Source: Aquatica leii | Taxonomy: Eukaryota; Arthropoda; Insecta; Coleoptera; Lampyridae | Reading direction: 5' to 3' | Assembly (NCBI GenBank): GCA_035610365.1 | Contig: CM069439.1 | Coordinates: 22,085,533-22,149,532 of the forward strand | Length of the DNA stretch: 64,000 nt | Shown: positions 12,323-24,253 of the stretch, in pieces | Layout: the number at the start of each line of letters is the position of its first letter | Position numbering within the stretch: position 1 is the first letter of the stretch | Position numbers and translations under genes: made by a program | Notes under the pieces: model-generated | Told to the model about the DNA's origin: nothing | Database searches by the model: none | What the model saw: only the letters and a program-made list of their open reading frames with translations

Positions 12323-14336
12323 TCCAAGTGAGTTCTTGCCATTGTCGAATCTACTTTGAATGTTACGTTATGTGTGTTTCTTGCTCCAGGTCTTAATCTT
12401 CCTATTCTATTAAGAATATTTCTTAATGATTAATAAATTTCCTTCTCATTCGTGGTCACTTCGAGTTGTTTAATATAGAGCACCTTGGTGTTTACGGTCA
12501 TTTTTCCTACCTGTTTGAATATTGTATTACTTCCACGTTTTGCGATTATATTCTTAATTTTTGGATTTTGTCTTCGTTTTTGTCTATAACTATTAGTACT
12601 TTTTCATCGTTTGTACTTTTAACATTTCTCATAATTTCTTTATCCTCAGTTTCTTAGAGTATTGATTTTACTTCGAAATCCGTGTTCTTTTTCTTTAGAG
12701 TGCTAGCAGAAGTAGATATTTTTTTTCTATTCGTATTGTCTGCAGCAACATTTATTGTGTTTGAGTTAATAGGTTCATATAGATCTATTTGCATGCTTGT
12801 TCCGCAGAGCACGGTTTGTAGCATTTTCTTTACCTTTCATTGTCTAAGGGTCATAGTTTATAGGTAGTTATCTGCAAGATGTTGTTATTAAATGCAGCAC
12901 TTCTAGCCGAGTAAAATTTATTCAATAAATCTTTTTCTTGATTTTCTATTTCCGTTTTCTTTAGTTTTGAAGTTTTTTCTATAGTTTCTCCTTCTACCTT
13001 TTGTTGAGTTGTATGTTCGAGAATTTAAATACTATTTGATGATTCACAGATGTCTGGAAATTTATCTTTGTATTTTTTTAATCAATTTGCTTTATCTGAA
13101 TGTTTGACTATGGTAATGCTACATCTTTCCCTAGTTTTTTCGACGGGATATTCTACATGTGTTTCTGTGTTATCAAATGTGTCTTTTTTTCAAAAAAATG
13201 TCGCGATTTTTTTAAACTTCTCAAACGTTTGCGTTTCTTTAATTGTTGTGCTTGGTTCCATGTTCTATGTGTTTATTCTAATGGTTTTGTTTCGGTTTGT
13301 GTTGTATCTCTTTTATTTTGTTGTCTGTTTGAATTCTTACAGACACACCTACCGTTGTCGTTCTTTTTATGTCAACAATCTTAATTTTTTTATTCCAAAT
13401 TACGTTTTGAAGTTCGTCTGTCATTATTTGGAACATTATGCTTCTGATGTTCCAATTTGCATATTTGATCTCTTTTTCAATTTTAGAATTTTCTGTGACC
13501 AAGTGGTTCAGTTTTTTTTGCTTCTGAATTTAATGTCGCCATTAGTTTTTTCAATTTAACAACTATCCTAGTTGTTTTTATATCGTCTTCTCATTTGTTA
13601 CCAGTATCACAAATCTTTTTTTCATTTAATAGATTGTTTTTATAATTCCAAGTTAAGTTTACGTATTCCATATTATTGTTTGATAAGATTGTTTGCGATC
13701 TATTCCATATATCAGGGAGAGATAAACTAGCGCTTAAGTTCTAGTTTTTTGAAAGATTTTTTGGAGTTAAGGAGCTGAAGAGTTTTGTAGCTTATTTCTT
13801 GTATTTATTTGATACGATTTTAGCATCCTTGCGCCTATTTCTTTTCAAATACTATCTTGTTCTTCTCAGTAGCATTCGAGATCTGAGGTCTACCTTACGT
13901 TTTTTTACAATTGCTGCATGAAGACAGCAAGGAGACTTGTTTGCGCGCCTTTTTTGCCGTATCTGGGAGATCCGCCTCCGGATTAGTAAACGTTACATTA
14001 CTAGTTTTGTCAACCATATTTTGATTTATTTTTGAGTTTCCCCTCATCGCAAGCTGTCAACCGTTTTCTTGTCCGCCACCTAAGGACACGCCTAAGAGCA
14101 GTGGGTATTTGCACCAGAATTTTCTAATATTTACATTTTAAATAAACTAAACGAAATAATAAAACACCCAAATTATCTCTGTCAAATTAAATGTTTAATT
14201 TTGTTCAGTTATTAGCAATAAATTCGTACTTATTTTTTACTTATTAAAATTCTTTTGAGACGAGTGAATATACGACGTAAAAAAGAAGTTTGTAAACAAT
14301 GTATTTTTTGTCTTTTTAGATACAAAAGATTTTTTT

Positions 14337-14372
14337 TTGTGCTCCCAACATTGCAAACGTCAATATTCGTTC
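14337..14372 (-). repeat. 36-bp segment repeated at 40.93 kb
   Basis: Read on the minus strand, GAACGAATATTGACGTTTGC followed by a GATGTTGG-like stretch and GCACAAAAAA matches 40932-40970 on the plus strand almost exactly. It may be an end of a small unclassified element. Confidence 0.5.
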
Positions 14373-14373
14373 G

Positions 14374-14640
14374 TTAGTTGTTGCCTGCAAAAGCTGCCAA
14401 ACAAAAATTCCCCAAACTAAAGTAACATAAATGAGGTATGCTCAGTGGTAAGGAGTGAGTTAGCTCAGAATAGAGATTTGTAATTATTTTGGAAATCTCA
14501 AAATCGGAAGTAAAATACTTAAAATCAGCGTGGACGCCATTCAAAGACACGATGAAATTAGTTCCTAGGTCTGTGATCACCCAGAAGTCTATCAGGTTGG
14601 TTACTATTCCTATCGCACCTTTGGAGTTTTAATATTATCA
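14374..14640 (+). repeat. short dispersed repeat, copy 1 (SINE- or MITE-like)
   Basis: It is similar to the reverse complement of 18000-18195. Shared blocks include GTTGC(C/A)TGCAAAAG, AAAGTAACATAAAT, CAGTGGTAAGG and a TTATTTT(A/G)GAAAT stretch. ATGCTCAGTGGTAAGGAG resembles a tRNA-type A box, but no convincing B box follows. No protein coding is apparent. Confidence 0.5.
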
Positions 14641-15322
14641 AATCTGTAAGTTTAACACAAATCAACGCGCACGCGGTGTGAATAAAATGTTTTATTACAC
14701 TTAAAATTTACAAATTTATTGTAAAATAAATAAATAGAATAAAATAATAAAAAAACCAAAGAAAAACCAACGCAATGTAAGTAAAACACTTAATTTAAAT
14801 GGAAGAACAACAAAAAATAATAAATGACATAATTGAAATAAAATTTTTTGAACTCGGTATTCTTTCAACCTTAAACACACACAATTTCACAATCAATTGG
14901 GAGTTAAAACATCATTTGTGCTTTACGCTAATTCTTAGTTTTTTTTCTACTGGAATTACTACATCATGCAAACTCTAACTTGTAACTTGCGTTTGAATTT
15001 AAGTACTTTTTAATGACAAATCCTTGTATCTACAATCGTTTCAATTTGACGTTTGCTTTTAGTCAAATTTTTGATACTGTTGCTATTTAATTGACGTATT
15101 TCGAATCATTGTTTATTTGAGGTTTTAAGTATACTGACTTCCAGAAAAATTGCAACACCTAGAACTTGTTGAAAGATTTTATTGAAATTTTTAGGAAACG
15201 TCTATATTCATGAAACAAAGTGATGATTGAAATTTGAATAAAAGTAGTAGACCATTTAGTAATTCTCAAGTTTGCAAATTGTTGTTGTTTGTTCACTATT
15301 TCATTCTGAACTTGATAATAAT

Positions 15323-16914
15323 TCCGAGAGTACGTCAACATCAACATTTTGTCTAATTAAGTGGTTTTGAACGTGGTCGTATTATTGGTATGAGAGAAGC
15401 CGGACTTTCGCTAAGAGAAAATGCTCGTTGTGTAAACCGAAATGTTTCATCGGTATTGAGATGTGGGCCCAAATAGTCCGAGAAAGAAATTCAATATTGT
15501 CGCTGTGGATCTGGACTTTCTCGGAGGACTACAGATTGCAAAGAACGTCGCTTAATAGTTTTGGCCACAAGAGACAGATTTTCAACAACTTGATCAATTG
15601 CAAATGTTTGGATGAGAGGTATAAGACAATGTCGTCTGTTTATCGCTGGATAAGATTTTATGGGTTAGTCGTAGGAGAGTCAGACGGATGCGTAGAGAAC
15701 GTAAAAATCCAACGTTTTTTGTGGATCGCAACACAGTTCTCACTCAAGGGGTTATGATATGGGGTGCAATATGTTATGATAGCAGATCACCCTTAGTCTT
15801 TATTAACGGCAATCTAAACGCAGTTGGTTACATTGCTAATGTGCTACAACCAGTTTGGCTTCCATATCGTTAAGGACTGCAAAATCCCATTCTCCAGCAG
15901 GAGAATACGCACCCTCATACGGCAAAAGCTACAATACAATTTTTGGAAGAAGCTAACATTGCCATCTTTCCATGGCCTGCTCGGTCACCTGATTTGTCGC
16001 CCGTTGAACATGTATGGAATATGATTGGTAGGCGACTGGGTAATTTACCACACCAGGGTTCCCAGCAAGTTAATAAAATCAAACTTCCTGACTTTTCCCA
16101 GTTTTCCCCGACTAAATCTTTTATTTTTCCATGTGTTTTACTAGTATCGTAATATGGCAGTTTCAATATAGTAATTGGAAACTTTTTATTAATAATGTTA
16201 TTAAATGAACGTACAAAACAATAATAAACAATATGAGTTAAATTAGATGTAAAATTGTCAAAGAAAAAAAAAAGCATTTAGAAACTTTTGATTTTTCGAC
16301 AATGAACTCTCAAAGTGGTTAAAAATAAACTATAACTAAAAAGTTTCTACTCTAATCGTATTAGTTATCTTTGGTATTAGTGTCACAAACAAACGATGCG
16401 TAGTATTACACAAATTCAGCAACATTTGTGGACATATTTTGCTTTGAGATGCATAAAAAACATGCTTATAAGCAGAAAAATGAAACTTACACCAGTTATA
16501 AATTCCAATCCCGTCATAATCAAATTAATTTGAGATATAAACAAATACAAAAGTTGATTTTGATTAGCGATCTTCTAGAATGAAACTGTTTATGTGACAA
16601 GCAAAATAGAGATAAATATAATGGGAAGGGGGGGAGTCACATAAAATTCGTAAAATTGAAAAATTTCTCTGACTTCGTGAAACAATTGCATGCTTTTCCT
16701 GACTTTTTTATGATTTCCCTGACTATTTTTTATTCCCTGACATTTTCTGGTTTTCCCGGTTTTCCAGGTTGCTGGGAACCCTGCACACCCTCCAGATAAC
16801 TTACACGATCTGCAGCTACGGATTCAAGAAGCTTGGGACAATATACCACAAGCAGCTATAAATCACTTAATTGATAGCATGTTAAGACCTCTAAATGAGT
16901 GCATTACAAATTGT
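15323..16914 (+). pseudogene. Tc1-like DDE transposase relic
   Basis: The start is PRVRQHQHF at about 15323, where the start codon is ATT rather than the ATG seen in the copy at 59567. Then come GFERGRIIGMREAG, RRTTDCKERRL, a GVMIWGAICYDSRSPLVF block (about 15750) and FPWPARSPDLSPVEHVWN (about 15968). The last carries the third catalytic residue, E, of the D,D,E triad. The reading frame breaks several times and is interrupted at 16054 by the MITE. The C-terminal part resumes at 16789 (DLQLRIQEAWDNIPQAA). In intact elements the enzyme binds the terminal repeats and cuts and pastes the element into TA sites. Confidence 0.8.
16054..16783. mobile_element. hAT-like MITE inserted in Tc1 copy 1
   Basis: The 730-bp insert has terminal inverted repeats CAGGGTTCCCAGCAA and TTGCTGGGAACCCTG, and internal CCCTGAC/CCTGACTTTT motifs near both ends. 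It is flanked by CACAC (16049-16053 and 16784-16788). The other Tc1-like copy (about 58740, minus strand) has the uninterrupted site with a single CACAC. No transposase is encoded. The TIR looks hAT-like, but a 5-bp duplication is shorter than the usual 8 bp of hAT. Confidence 0.85.
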
Positions 16915-17076
16915 GGCTGAGCGCAAATCATTATTGAAAAAACTTTTTAAGCTTTTGTTCTTTTGTTTTTAAATTTTAATCATCATTTTGTTTCATGAAA
17001 ATAGACGTTTTCTAAAAATTTCAATAAAGTCGTTCAACAACTTCTAGGTGTTGCAATTTTTCTGGAAGTCAGTATA

Positions 17077-17999
17077 TTTCCGTGCTTAAATATCAGTGTG
17101 CTGTGTTTTTGTCAATTTTGCATTTACTTTGTAACAATAAATTCAGAATACATTATAATTTATTACTTCTGACTATTTTTATGTAATTTTAAAATACAAA
17201 ACGTGATATTCTTAAGCAGTTACTTTTTAAAATTATTAAGGTATTTGTTTATTATTATCTTTATACAAAATTACGTAAACTTACGCGTTGTTTTAATTTG
17301 TCATCTTTGTTAGTTAAATTTTTATTATAAGGGAGTTCTTTTTAAAATATTTGTCAGCAGTCCATGTAAAAATTAATAAAAGGAAACTTAGTTGTTATAA
17401 AAGAAGGGCCATGATGATGTAATTTTAGAACAAATCATATCGGGCTGGAATTACCGACTAGTTTCTGGGTTCAGTCACACGCTGCTTTATCAGGATACAA
17501 TATAACTTCAGATATTTAAAAGTTCACGTTTAGTGTAAAAAATTTAACTACAATATTTGAGTTAGTGTAACCTAAGAGCTTTGAACAATTTAGTGAACGA
17601 TTTACCGTCAGTATATAAATTTAACCTATCGACTCGTATTGTTTTGTATATGCTAGTTTAATTTTAAGCAAACAAAATTTGCGTCATTTATTATTTAAGA
17701 TTTTTATTTTTATAACTGTGTTTTATTACATACGTCGCGCAGCTGTCGCATTTCTTATTTTTTTACGTTTGTTTGGTTAAGCAACCATGCAGCCTTATTA
17801 ATTTTCATTTTTGTATTTCATTAAATTTCCACGTTTGTATTTTGTGTTAAGTTTTTATTGTTGCTCAATTTTAATTAACTGTTTTCTTGAATTGTCATTT
17901 CTTTTTATATACGTTAAATGTGACAAAACCTTTTAATAACACAGCGTGCGCCTTGAATCTGTATTAAACTTTTACATTTAGATGTTAGAAAGTAGGTTT
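17077..17999. other. AT-rich DNA, no gene seen
   Basis: Only short chance ORFs are visible. The block near 17440-17500 is less AT-rich but I could not assign it. Confidence 0.45.
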
Positions 18000-18195
18000 A
18001 TAAGGGCTGTAACTAACTTTATGCGCTTCTGAATGATAAAGGGTCCTTGATTGACGCCTACACCAATTTTGTTATTTCTAAAATAATCACGTCTATTATG
18101 ACCTACCCCTTACCACTGCGCACCGGCAATACTTTATTTATGTTACCTTTATTCAAGTAATTTTCTTTTGCATGCAACAAACTGCCAACTACCAT
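18000..18195 (-). repeat. short dispersed repeat, copy 2 (SINE- or MITE-like)
   Basis: Read on the minus strand it matches 14374-14640: GTTGCATGCAAAAG, AAAGGTAACATAAAT, GCGCAGTGGTAAGGGG and TTATTTTAGAAAT. This copy is shorter and diverged. Confidence 0.5.
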
Positions 18196-21100
18196 AGCAT
18201 AACTTACTCACATGCAACGTTTGATCGTGCGGCCTGGCGTCGCATTAACGTGCGTTATACTATGCTTTACTTTTGACGTTTGTTACGTAAATTAGTATGT
18301 TTTATTTCACTTTTTTTGTTTTGCCTAATGTTTTAGTAGGCTCAATAGATTCTATATACCAAGTTATACCGCGTGCTGTCTAAAAAACTTTCTTGTCATT
18401 ATATTTAATAAAGGCACCATCTTCAGAAGATATCGCGGAAAATATAAATTAAAAAATTTGATTGTATCGACTTAATAGATTTAACGTAATATTTTAAATA
18501 CAAATAACATAAAAAAAGAGACAATAAAATGTGTTATAAGTTGTGGAGACACAGTATAAACAATTTTAAAAAAATTGTTATCAAAGTTTTTTGTACAAAA
18601 TAAAAAACATTTAAAGTAATCTAAAACTGTGTTTCAAAAGTGTAACCTAATAGGCTAAAATCTTTGGCGTTATTTAATACTGAACAGTTACGATCGCAAT
18701 TTTTGTTTTCCGTATATTTCTAGTAAATGATCTTGTTTTTGTTTTATGTATTTTAAATCAACAAGAAAAGTTAACTTAATGTCGCAGTACTCGTTTTTTG
18801 GTACCTGAACATCTTACGTATTAAATAACAATTTTAAATGTGTTTTATTCTGTTTATACAAAGACTAACGTTTGATAAATTTGATATGTTACACAAAATA
18901 ACTGCAAACTTTGTACGAAAATATTTCGATTTAATTAAATTTTGATTCAAAATGTCTTTACTTTAATAAAACAAAAACAAATACCTACAATAATAAAAAT
19001 AAAAAATTGTATAAAAACCATTGTGAAAATATATGAACCGGATAACAATAAAAACTGGCTGAACAAATATAAAATATGAAAGATAAAATATGAAAATACT
19101 AAATAATTAGTGTTAAACGTAAAAGTATCTAAATGTTGCTTATATAAACCAACGTTACACAACATGACAACTCAAGAATTATACAAACACAATAAATACA
19201 AAAAGCTGCAGGAATATAATCAAGATACAAAATAAAATACAATTATATATAATAATATATCATGCAAATAATAATTAATACATTTAATAAAATACGTATT
19301 TACCATACATTTAAAAAAAACATGTTTAATACTTATTATTGCAAACAAGATTGTTGTTAGAATTATAAAACAATCCTTCGAATTAAGCTAAAACCAACCC
19401 TGATGTACATATACGACTTTGACTATTTAAGTAAAAATTACAATTACAAATCGTATTGGTGCAATTAAATATTGTTATATAGTTTAAAAAACATATTACA
19501 ACGTTTATGAAGTTAATTTGGTGATATTACCAACGACAACCTTCTTAATAATTGTTGTCTTAGATTGTTTACGTATTGAAAGCTTGTGAAGAGAGGGAAT
19601 TGCATTTGTCAACAATTGACGCTAAACCAACTTGAATTTAGTGATCAAATACTAAACACTGTTTCAAAGTCACGAACAGGTAGTTTTTACATGAATATGA
19701 GTAAATCTTTAGTGTTTGGTAACGTGTAAGTTTTTTTGAAGTAAACATTTCTTGCGCAATATTAACAATAGGCAATAAAAAACTATAAATGCTAAAGCTG
19801 CATATACGGTAGTTTAAAAAAAGCACATTTGCTTATAAGCATGAGTATAATGCAACGCATGGATTTTCTCTTATCTGTTTTTCTAGTCTTTTTTGCTATT
19901 GTATCAAAATAGAAAATTAACGTAGTTTTGTACACGCGTTTGCGTCAAAACGTAAAAAAATATTGGACAGATAGTAATTGCGTTTTGCTTTTATGGGGTA
20001 ATAGATAAATTGAGGATATAAATTACAGGAATTAATTATTGTAAAGACGACGCGAGTTAAAGTTCATGTCTATTCGTAATTTAGAATCTGTCTTTTTATG
20101 ACCATAATGAACTTAAGAAAGTGGGAGTAAAGTAGGTTTCTAAATTCAAATGTAATTCGATAAGTTTAATTATTGATTTTTCGGTCACCGCTTAAATGTT
20201 ACAAGTTGATAAAGACATTTACGGTAACAATTACACTTATATAATAGATGTTAGAATACCGTGTTTATGTGAATACAGCTGCATTCTTGAAACATTTTTC
20301 TACTTTCGCTTTTATTTGTTTTGTTATGTCTCTTTTGATAATAAACGTACTCTCTTATATTTGTAATCAAAGCTCGCAACGCAACGGTTTTAATCACTCC
20401 CTGTTTAGAGAACCTACCTACATAAACCTATATTTTAAGTCAAACTCATACCATTAATTTCTCCGCTCTCCCAAACTCCGTCGTAATTACCTTGGTTACT
20501 TAGGTCAATAAAACGTAGCATCAAAGAAAATGAACCATATCGTCACATCGTGAAATTTTATTTTCACGTTTTCTTCCAAGACCGTGTGCTAATGATTGGA
20601 AACATTAAAATAGCTTTAAACGCTAATGCTTTTGTCAACTATTGTTTAGGAAAGTATTTGGAAATACTGACGTAAACATATATCAGCTGTTATTAAAACA
20701 TATGAAACTAATTTAGAGCCGCACAGCACCTGTAATTACAATTTACATTAATCTCGTCATCTTGCATCATTTATAATGTTTAACTGTTTTCAAACAACCA
20801 GCCAAAACTGATCGATTAGTCTACATTGTTTGAATATACGCAACTAAAATTACATTAACTGTTTGAATTACAAATTTAGGTTATAACACCGACTAGGTAC
20901 CTATATTTCTTACTAAATTCAGTCACTACAACGGTTTGAGTAAGTGTTAGTAGTTAGTTAATTGTGATTTTCATTGAGGAAACAGTTTTAAACCGATATT
21001 GAACTGTTAACTGCTGCTAATAGAATTAATAATTGCATGAATATAGACTAATAGTTTATAGATCTCGCATTCAGTAATCCAATCACAGTTTCTTTATGTC

Positions 21101-21477
21101 TATTGTATTCTAAAAAATGCTCACCTATATGAAAATAAATTTCTTGCATTTTGCAATAAGTACAAATTACACAAAAAATGTTTAACGTTTAATTTTCAAA
21201 CGCAATTTTATAATCCTTTTAATAGCTTAAAAGAAAAACCGTGTAGCAAAATTACATTAGCCGACAATTTTAAATGTTTTTGTTGTAAAAATTGCTGCAT
21301 AGTCCTTACAGTTTTTAACTGAAAGCATAAACTTTTTCGACCACGTTTAGTTTTATAAGATATATAGATAAATAATAGTTTGTTTAGTGTTTACAAATTT
21401 TGTTAAAAAAGTTATAAAAAAAATAGAAAAATTTTACATAACGAATACTAGAATGTTTAGAATATATCAGCGTATTT
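18196..21477. other. AT-rich DNA, no gene seen
   Basis: Several short hydrophobic ORFs occur (for example near 18.95-19.17 and 20.25-20.46 kb), but their composition simply reflects AT richness. A GC-richer patch near 18215-18260 is unassigned. Confidence 0.45.
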
Positions 21478-21836
21478 CAGTCAGGCCCGCGCCTAACACT
21501 TTTGGCGCCCTTGTGCAAATTTAAAATAACGCCTCAAATTTGTATTACTTTTGTATGCGAGTACAGATACGGGTTAAGTTAGGTATTATTATCCACTATT
21601 GAAAAATAATTTTTTAAAAAGTATTTGCATAAATTTATTTTCATTTTTATATTTTACAAGTACAAGCCATTAGTCATACAAGTATTTTTTCATTGAGGTA
21701 CTTGACACAATTATAAACTTATAGAAAACAAAAATGTATTCTAACAATGTTAAAAGTCAAAATTTTTGTATTTTAGTTTCAAATGTAATATAAGATACAA
21801 AAGCACAAGAAATAACTTTACTTTACTAACTACTTT

Positions 21837-21870
21837 TTAGAACGTCGGTTACCAAGTGGGGTCAAATATA
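21837..21870 (+). repeat. piggyBac-end-like sequence
   Basis: ACTTTTTAGAACGTCGG followed by TTACCAAGTGGGGTCAAATAT is nearly identical to 24026-24060 and related to the piggyBac ends at 23018 and 24249. It lies at the C-terminal edge of the hAT relic and looks like a solo or truncated end. Confidence 0.5.
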
Positions 21871-23000
21871 TAAGCTTTCAAAAAATCAGTCAAATTATTT
21901 AAATGATTAGGACACTGAGCAACATTAAAGTTTGGTTTTTGAATAATTTTACTAACAATCTCAACGTAAAATATTATATCACAATATAAGAATGTAAATG
22001 AAATCAAATTTTCCAATTTTTTGACCAACGATGCATCCAAATTTTTTACGTTATTTTCAAAGTTTTCTTCGCTTATTTCAAACAGAGCATCATAAACCTC
22101 CCCAAGTTGATACCCTAGAGGAGTTATTGCTTCTATTCTACTAGACCATTGAGTATCCGATAAAGGTTTTAAAGTTAAATTTGTCACATTAGATAAATTA
22201 GGTTTTGAATTGACCAACGTTTAGTAGAAACTGAAAAAAATACAGACAGTTTTTGAACTAAAGAAAAAAATTGATAGTCAAAGTATTCGATTATGCGGCA
22301 TCATTGACGACTAAACTTAGGGTATGATTGCAACAATAAAGAAAGAAAGCTCGCGGATTAAAATACAAATTTTTTTTTATAGACCATTATGCTTACCACG
22401 CATATTTGCCCCATTGTCGTAACCCTGACCCCAAAAATCGTTAATATTTAAGCCTTCTTCCTCCTCCTCAAAACAAATTTTGTCAAGCCTTCACCCGACA
22501 CATCATCTATAAGACAAAATAATAAAAAATGTTCTTCTATACTAATTCCGGTGCTTTTGCCATTACCAAACCTTACTGAAATTTGTTCATGGTGACTAGA
22601 GTCTAGTGCAGCCTAATAATATGGAATAATATTTTACCTTTTTAGTTAGTTCTAAAATTTTGGATTTGATATTTTCACCGATCAAGTTGATTACTTTATT
22701 TTGTAGTTTATCCCCGAGATAGTTTTTGTGATCTTTTATTTGAGAGCGTTTTGTATGTTCTGACATAATCGGGTCGAATTTGGAAATAAATTCTATGCAT
22801 TTTAAAAAGTTACCAATGTTTTTCTCAAACAATTTATTACTACTTCCACAAAAAGCTAAATTTTGCTGACCTAAAAACTGAACCTCATAGAAAATTCTTT
22901 CTATAACAGCTTGCGAGTATTTAGTTTCTCTATTTATTACATTTTGAATTTCAAAATCAATTATATCATTTTTATTAAAACGTTTTTTAAAAGCAAAGCA
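21849..23000 (-). pseudogene. hAT transposase relic, DUF4371 and C-terminal part
   Basis: After the piggyBac insert the minus strand continues DIIDFEIQNVINRET, VQFLGQQNLAFCGSSN and KNIGNFLKCIEFISKFDP (about 22800), then KYYSILLGCTRL (about 22630). Here the family has LDCTxD, so the first catalytic Asp is Gly. It goes on with HHEQISVRFGNGK, EEHFLLFCLIDDVSG, GQGYDNGANMRGKHNG (about 22410) and PLSDTQWSSRIEAITPL (about 22160), ending at 21849. These are the DUF4371 and RNase H-like parts of a hAT transposase. Multiple frame changes make it inactive. Confidence 0.75.
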
Positions 23001-23004
23001 TTAA

Positions 23005-24249
23005 AAGCAATTTTTGAGGCGCCGATTACCAAGTGGGGTCAGATTTGGCCCCAAGTTTTTTTTCTTATTTTGTAAAGAAAAATCGATTAATTTGTAATGG
23101 TAACCTTTATTTAATTTTAAATTAACATTAGATTTTATATAAACTAATAAAAATTTAAAAATAAAATGCCAACATAATGTAGTGAGGGCAACAACTATTA
23201 CATATTATTGTAGTTTTTTTCTGGCAATGTTGTTTACATACAAAGAGTTTGCACTTTTCACATGTTTCCGAACATGTCTCGATTACGAGACATTGCAGCA
23301 CAAAAAATTGGTCTATGGAGAGACATGTATTTCGTACTCCACAGCTCCAATATTGGTTCTTGGCGTGCTTTCAACCACCAGCTAGAAGCAGTAATCCAAA
23401 AACTGCATGTAACTCATCCGCATCTACTGGCTTCCACGTATCGCCTACAATTCTTCTAACTCGAATGTTTGTTTCTCTAAGTATAATGTTCATAATGTCT
23501 TTTGAGATAAATAAATGGAAAGCATCTAGGCATGTTGAAATATGTTCACTGAATTTTGTTAATCCTGGCGGTGTTTTTAGAATATTCCGCTGATTTCGTC
23601 TTCTAACATGAGGATTATCTTTTTTCCATATAGAACCATCTTTTCCCACCAGTATATCTTTATCATTGGGCGAATTATCATCGCTGTTATCGTTTTCTGA
23701 ACTTTCAAACGGGTTTACATCAGGTACACTTACTTCTTCAAATTCGGATCACTATCGTCAGATAAAATTTCATCTTCAATTTCATTCTAGCTATTTCTTC
23801 CACTTCACGCTGAGACAAATATTTTCTAGACATAATTCAACAACAACTATTTCCAATCAAATGTAATAGCACAGCAGACACCCTTTTCAACTGATTCGAA
23901 CAAACTCACCGAATGTAATGACTAAAGACGGAATGGTAGTAATCATGATTTAGAGGAATAGCACGTTGAAACACGTTGAAACAAGCAGATTAGATGACAA
24001 ATGCAGACAAAATATTAGAATTACTTTTTAGAACGTCGGTTACCAAGTGGGGTCAAATATCACCCCAACGACAATATTTTTTTACGTCGCAAAACAAATA
24101 ACAATTGAAAAATTTGTTATATATTATTAAACATTGTTGAAAGAAACTCAGCTAAAAAAATATCGGAACAGTTGTAAAAAAAAACTTAAGAAAAGACAAC
24201 AAAAACAACACGTCTGGGGTCAAAGAAGACCCCAATGGTAATCGAAAGG
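23005..24249 (-). mobile_element. piggyBac-type deletion derivative inserted in the hAT element
   Basis: TTAA occurs at 23001-23004 and 24250-24253, the target of piggyBac elements. The right end reads inward CCTTTCGATTACCATTGGGG. The left has GCGCCGATTACCAAGTGGGG about 14 bp inside the TTAA, so that end may be altered. A third GTTACCAAGTGGGGTC end-like copy lies inside at 24033. It carries a collapsed piggyBac gene on the minus strand. Confidence 0.7.
23200..23870 (-). pseudogene. piggyBac transposase, internally deleted
   Basis: The minus strand gives MSRKYLSQREVEEIARM (about 23830), DGSIWKKDNP, NILKTPPGLTKFSEH and DELHAVFGLLLLAGG (about 23380), then in another frame ILELWSTKYM, RPIFCAAMSRNRD. 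This is the N-terminal dimerisation and first catalytic-domain part. Directly after it come the cysteine pattern TCSETCEKCKLFVCKQHC and a downstream CNSC, which match the C-terminal cysteine-rich domain. Roughly 300 residues between them, including all catalytic Asp residues, are missing. Confidence 0.7.
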
Positions 24250-24253
24250 TTAA

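Larger units (their letters stand above)
10400..14110 (-). mobile_element. decayed R1-type LINE (non-LTR retrotransposon)
   Basis: The layout on the minus strand is: 5' UTR-like leader (about 14110-14050), Gag N-terminus (GNSKINQNMVDKTSNVTF, about 14040-13980), Gag zinc knuckles (12322-12047) and reverse transcriptase (about 11720-10900). The RT motifs LWN/IMYNGxLRIKVP and ELVAFADDLAVLA resemble the R1/LOA group. Many stops and frameshifts make it dead. The endonuclease between knuckles and RT is not clearly recognisable, and no 3' tail or target duplication was found. Confidence 0.7.
15132..17074 (+). mobile_element. Tc1-like transposon, copy 1, split by a MITE
   Basis: The element starts TACTGACTTCCAG and ends CTGGAAGTCAGTA, flanked by TA (15130-15131 and 17075-17076). 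The inverted repeats extend about 105 bp (TTGCAACACCTAGAA, GATTTTATTGAAATTTTTAG, CATGAAACAAA). A second copy lies at 58457-59810. The length (1943 bp) includes a 730-bp insertion. Confidence 0.9.

Noticed and set aside
13050..13559. Plus-strand hydrophobic ORF of 169 codons
   Set aside because: It lies antisense to the Gag region of the LINE; its Phe/Val/Leu richness reflects A-rich coding on the other strand.
18215..18260. LINE C-terminal motif (DRAAWRRINV)
   Set aside because: It resembles the DRxxWRxxV end of some LINE RTs, but no other LINE sequence surrounds it.
18947..19165. Small membrane protein on the minus strand
   Set aside because: It is Phe/Ile/Tyr-rich as expected from random AT-rich DNA, with no motif or context.
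23182..23593. Plus-strand ORFs over the piggyBac derivative
   Set aside because: They are antisense shadows of the minus-strand piggyBac coding sequence.
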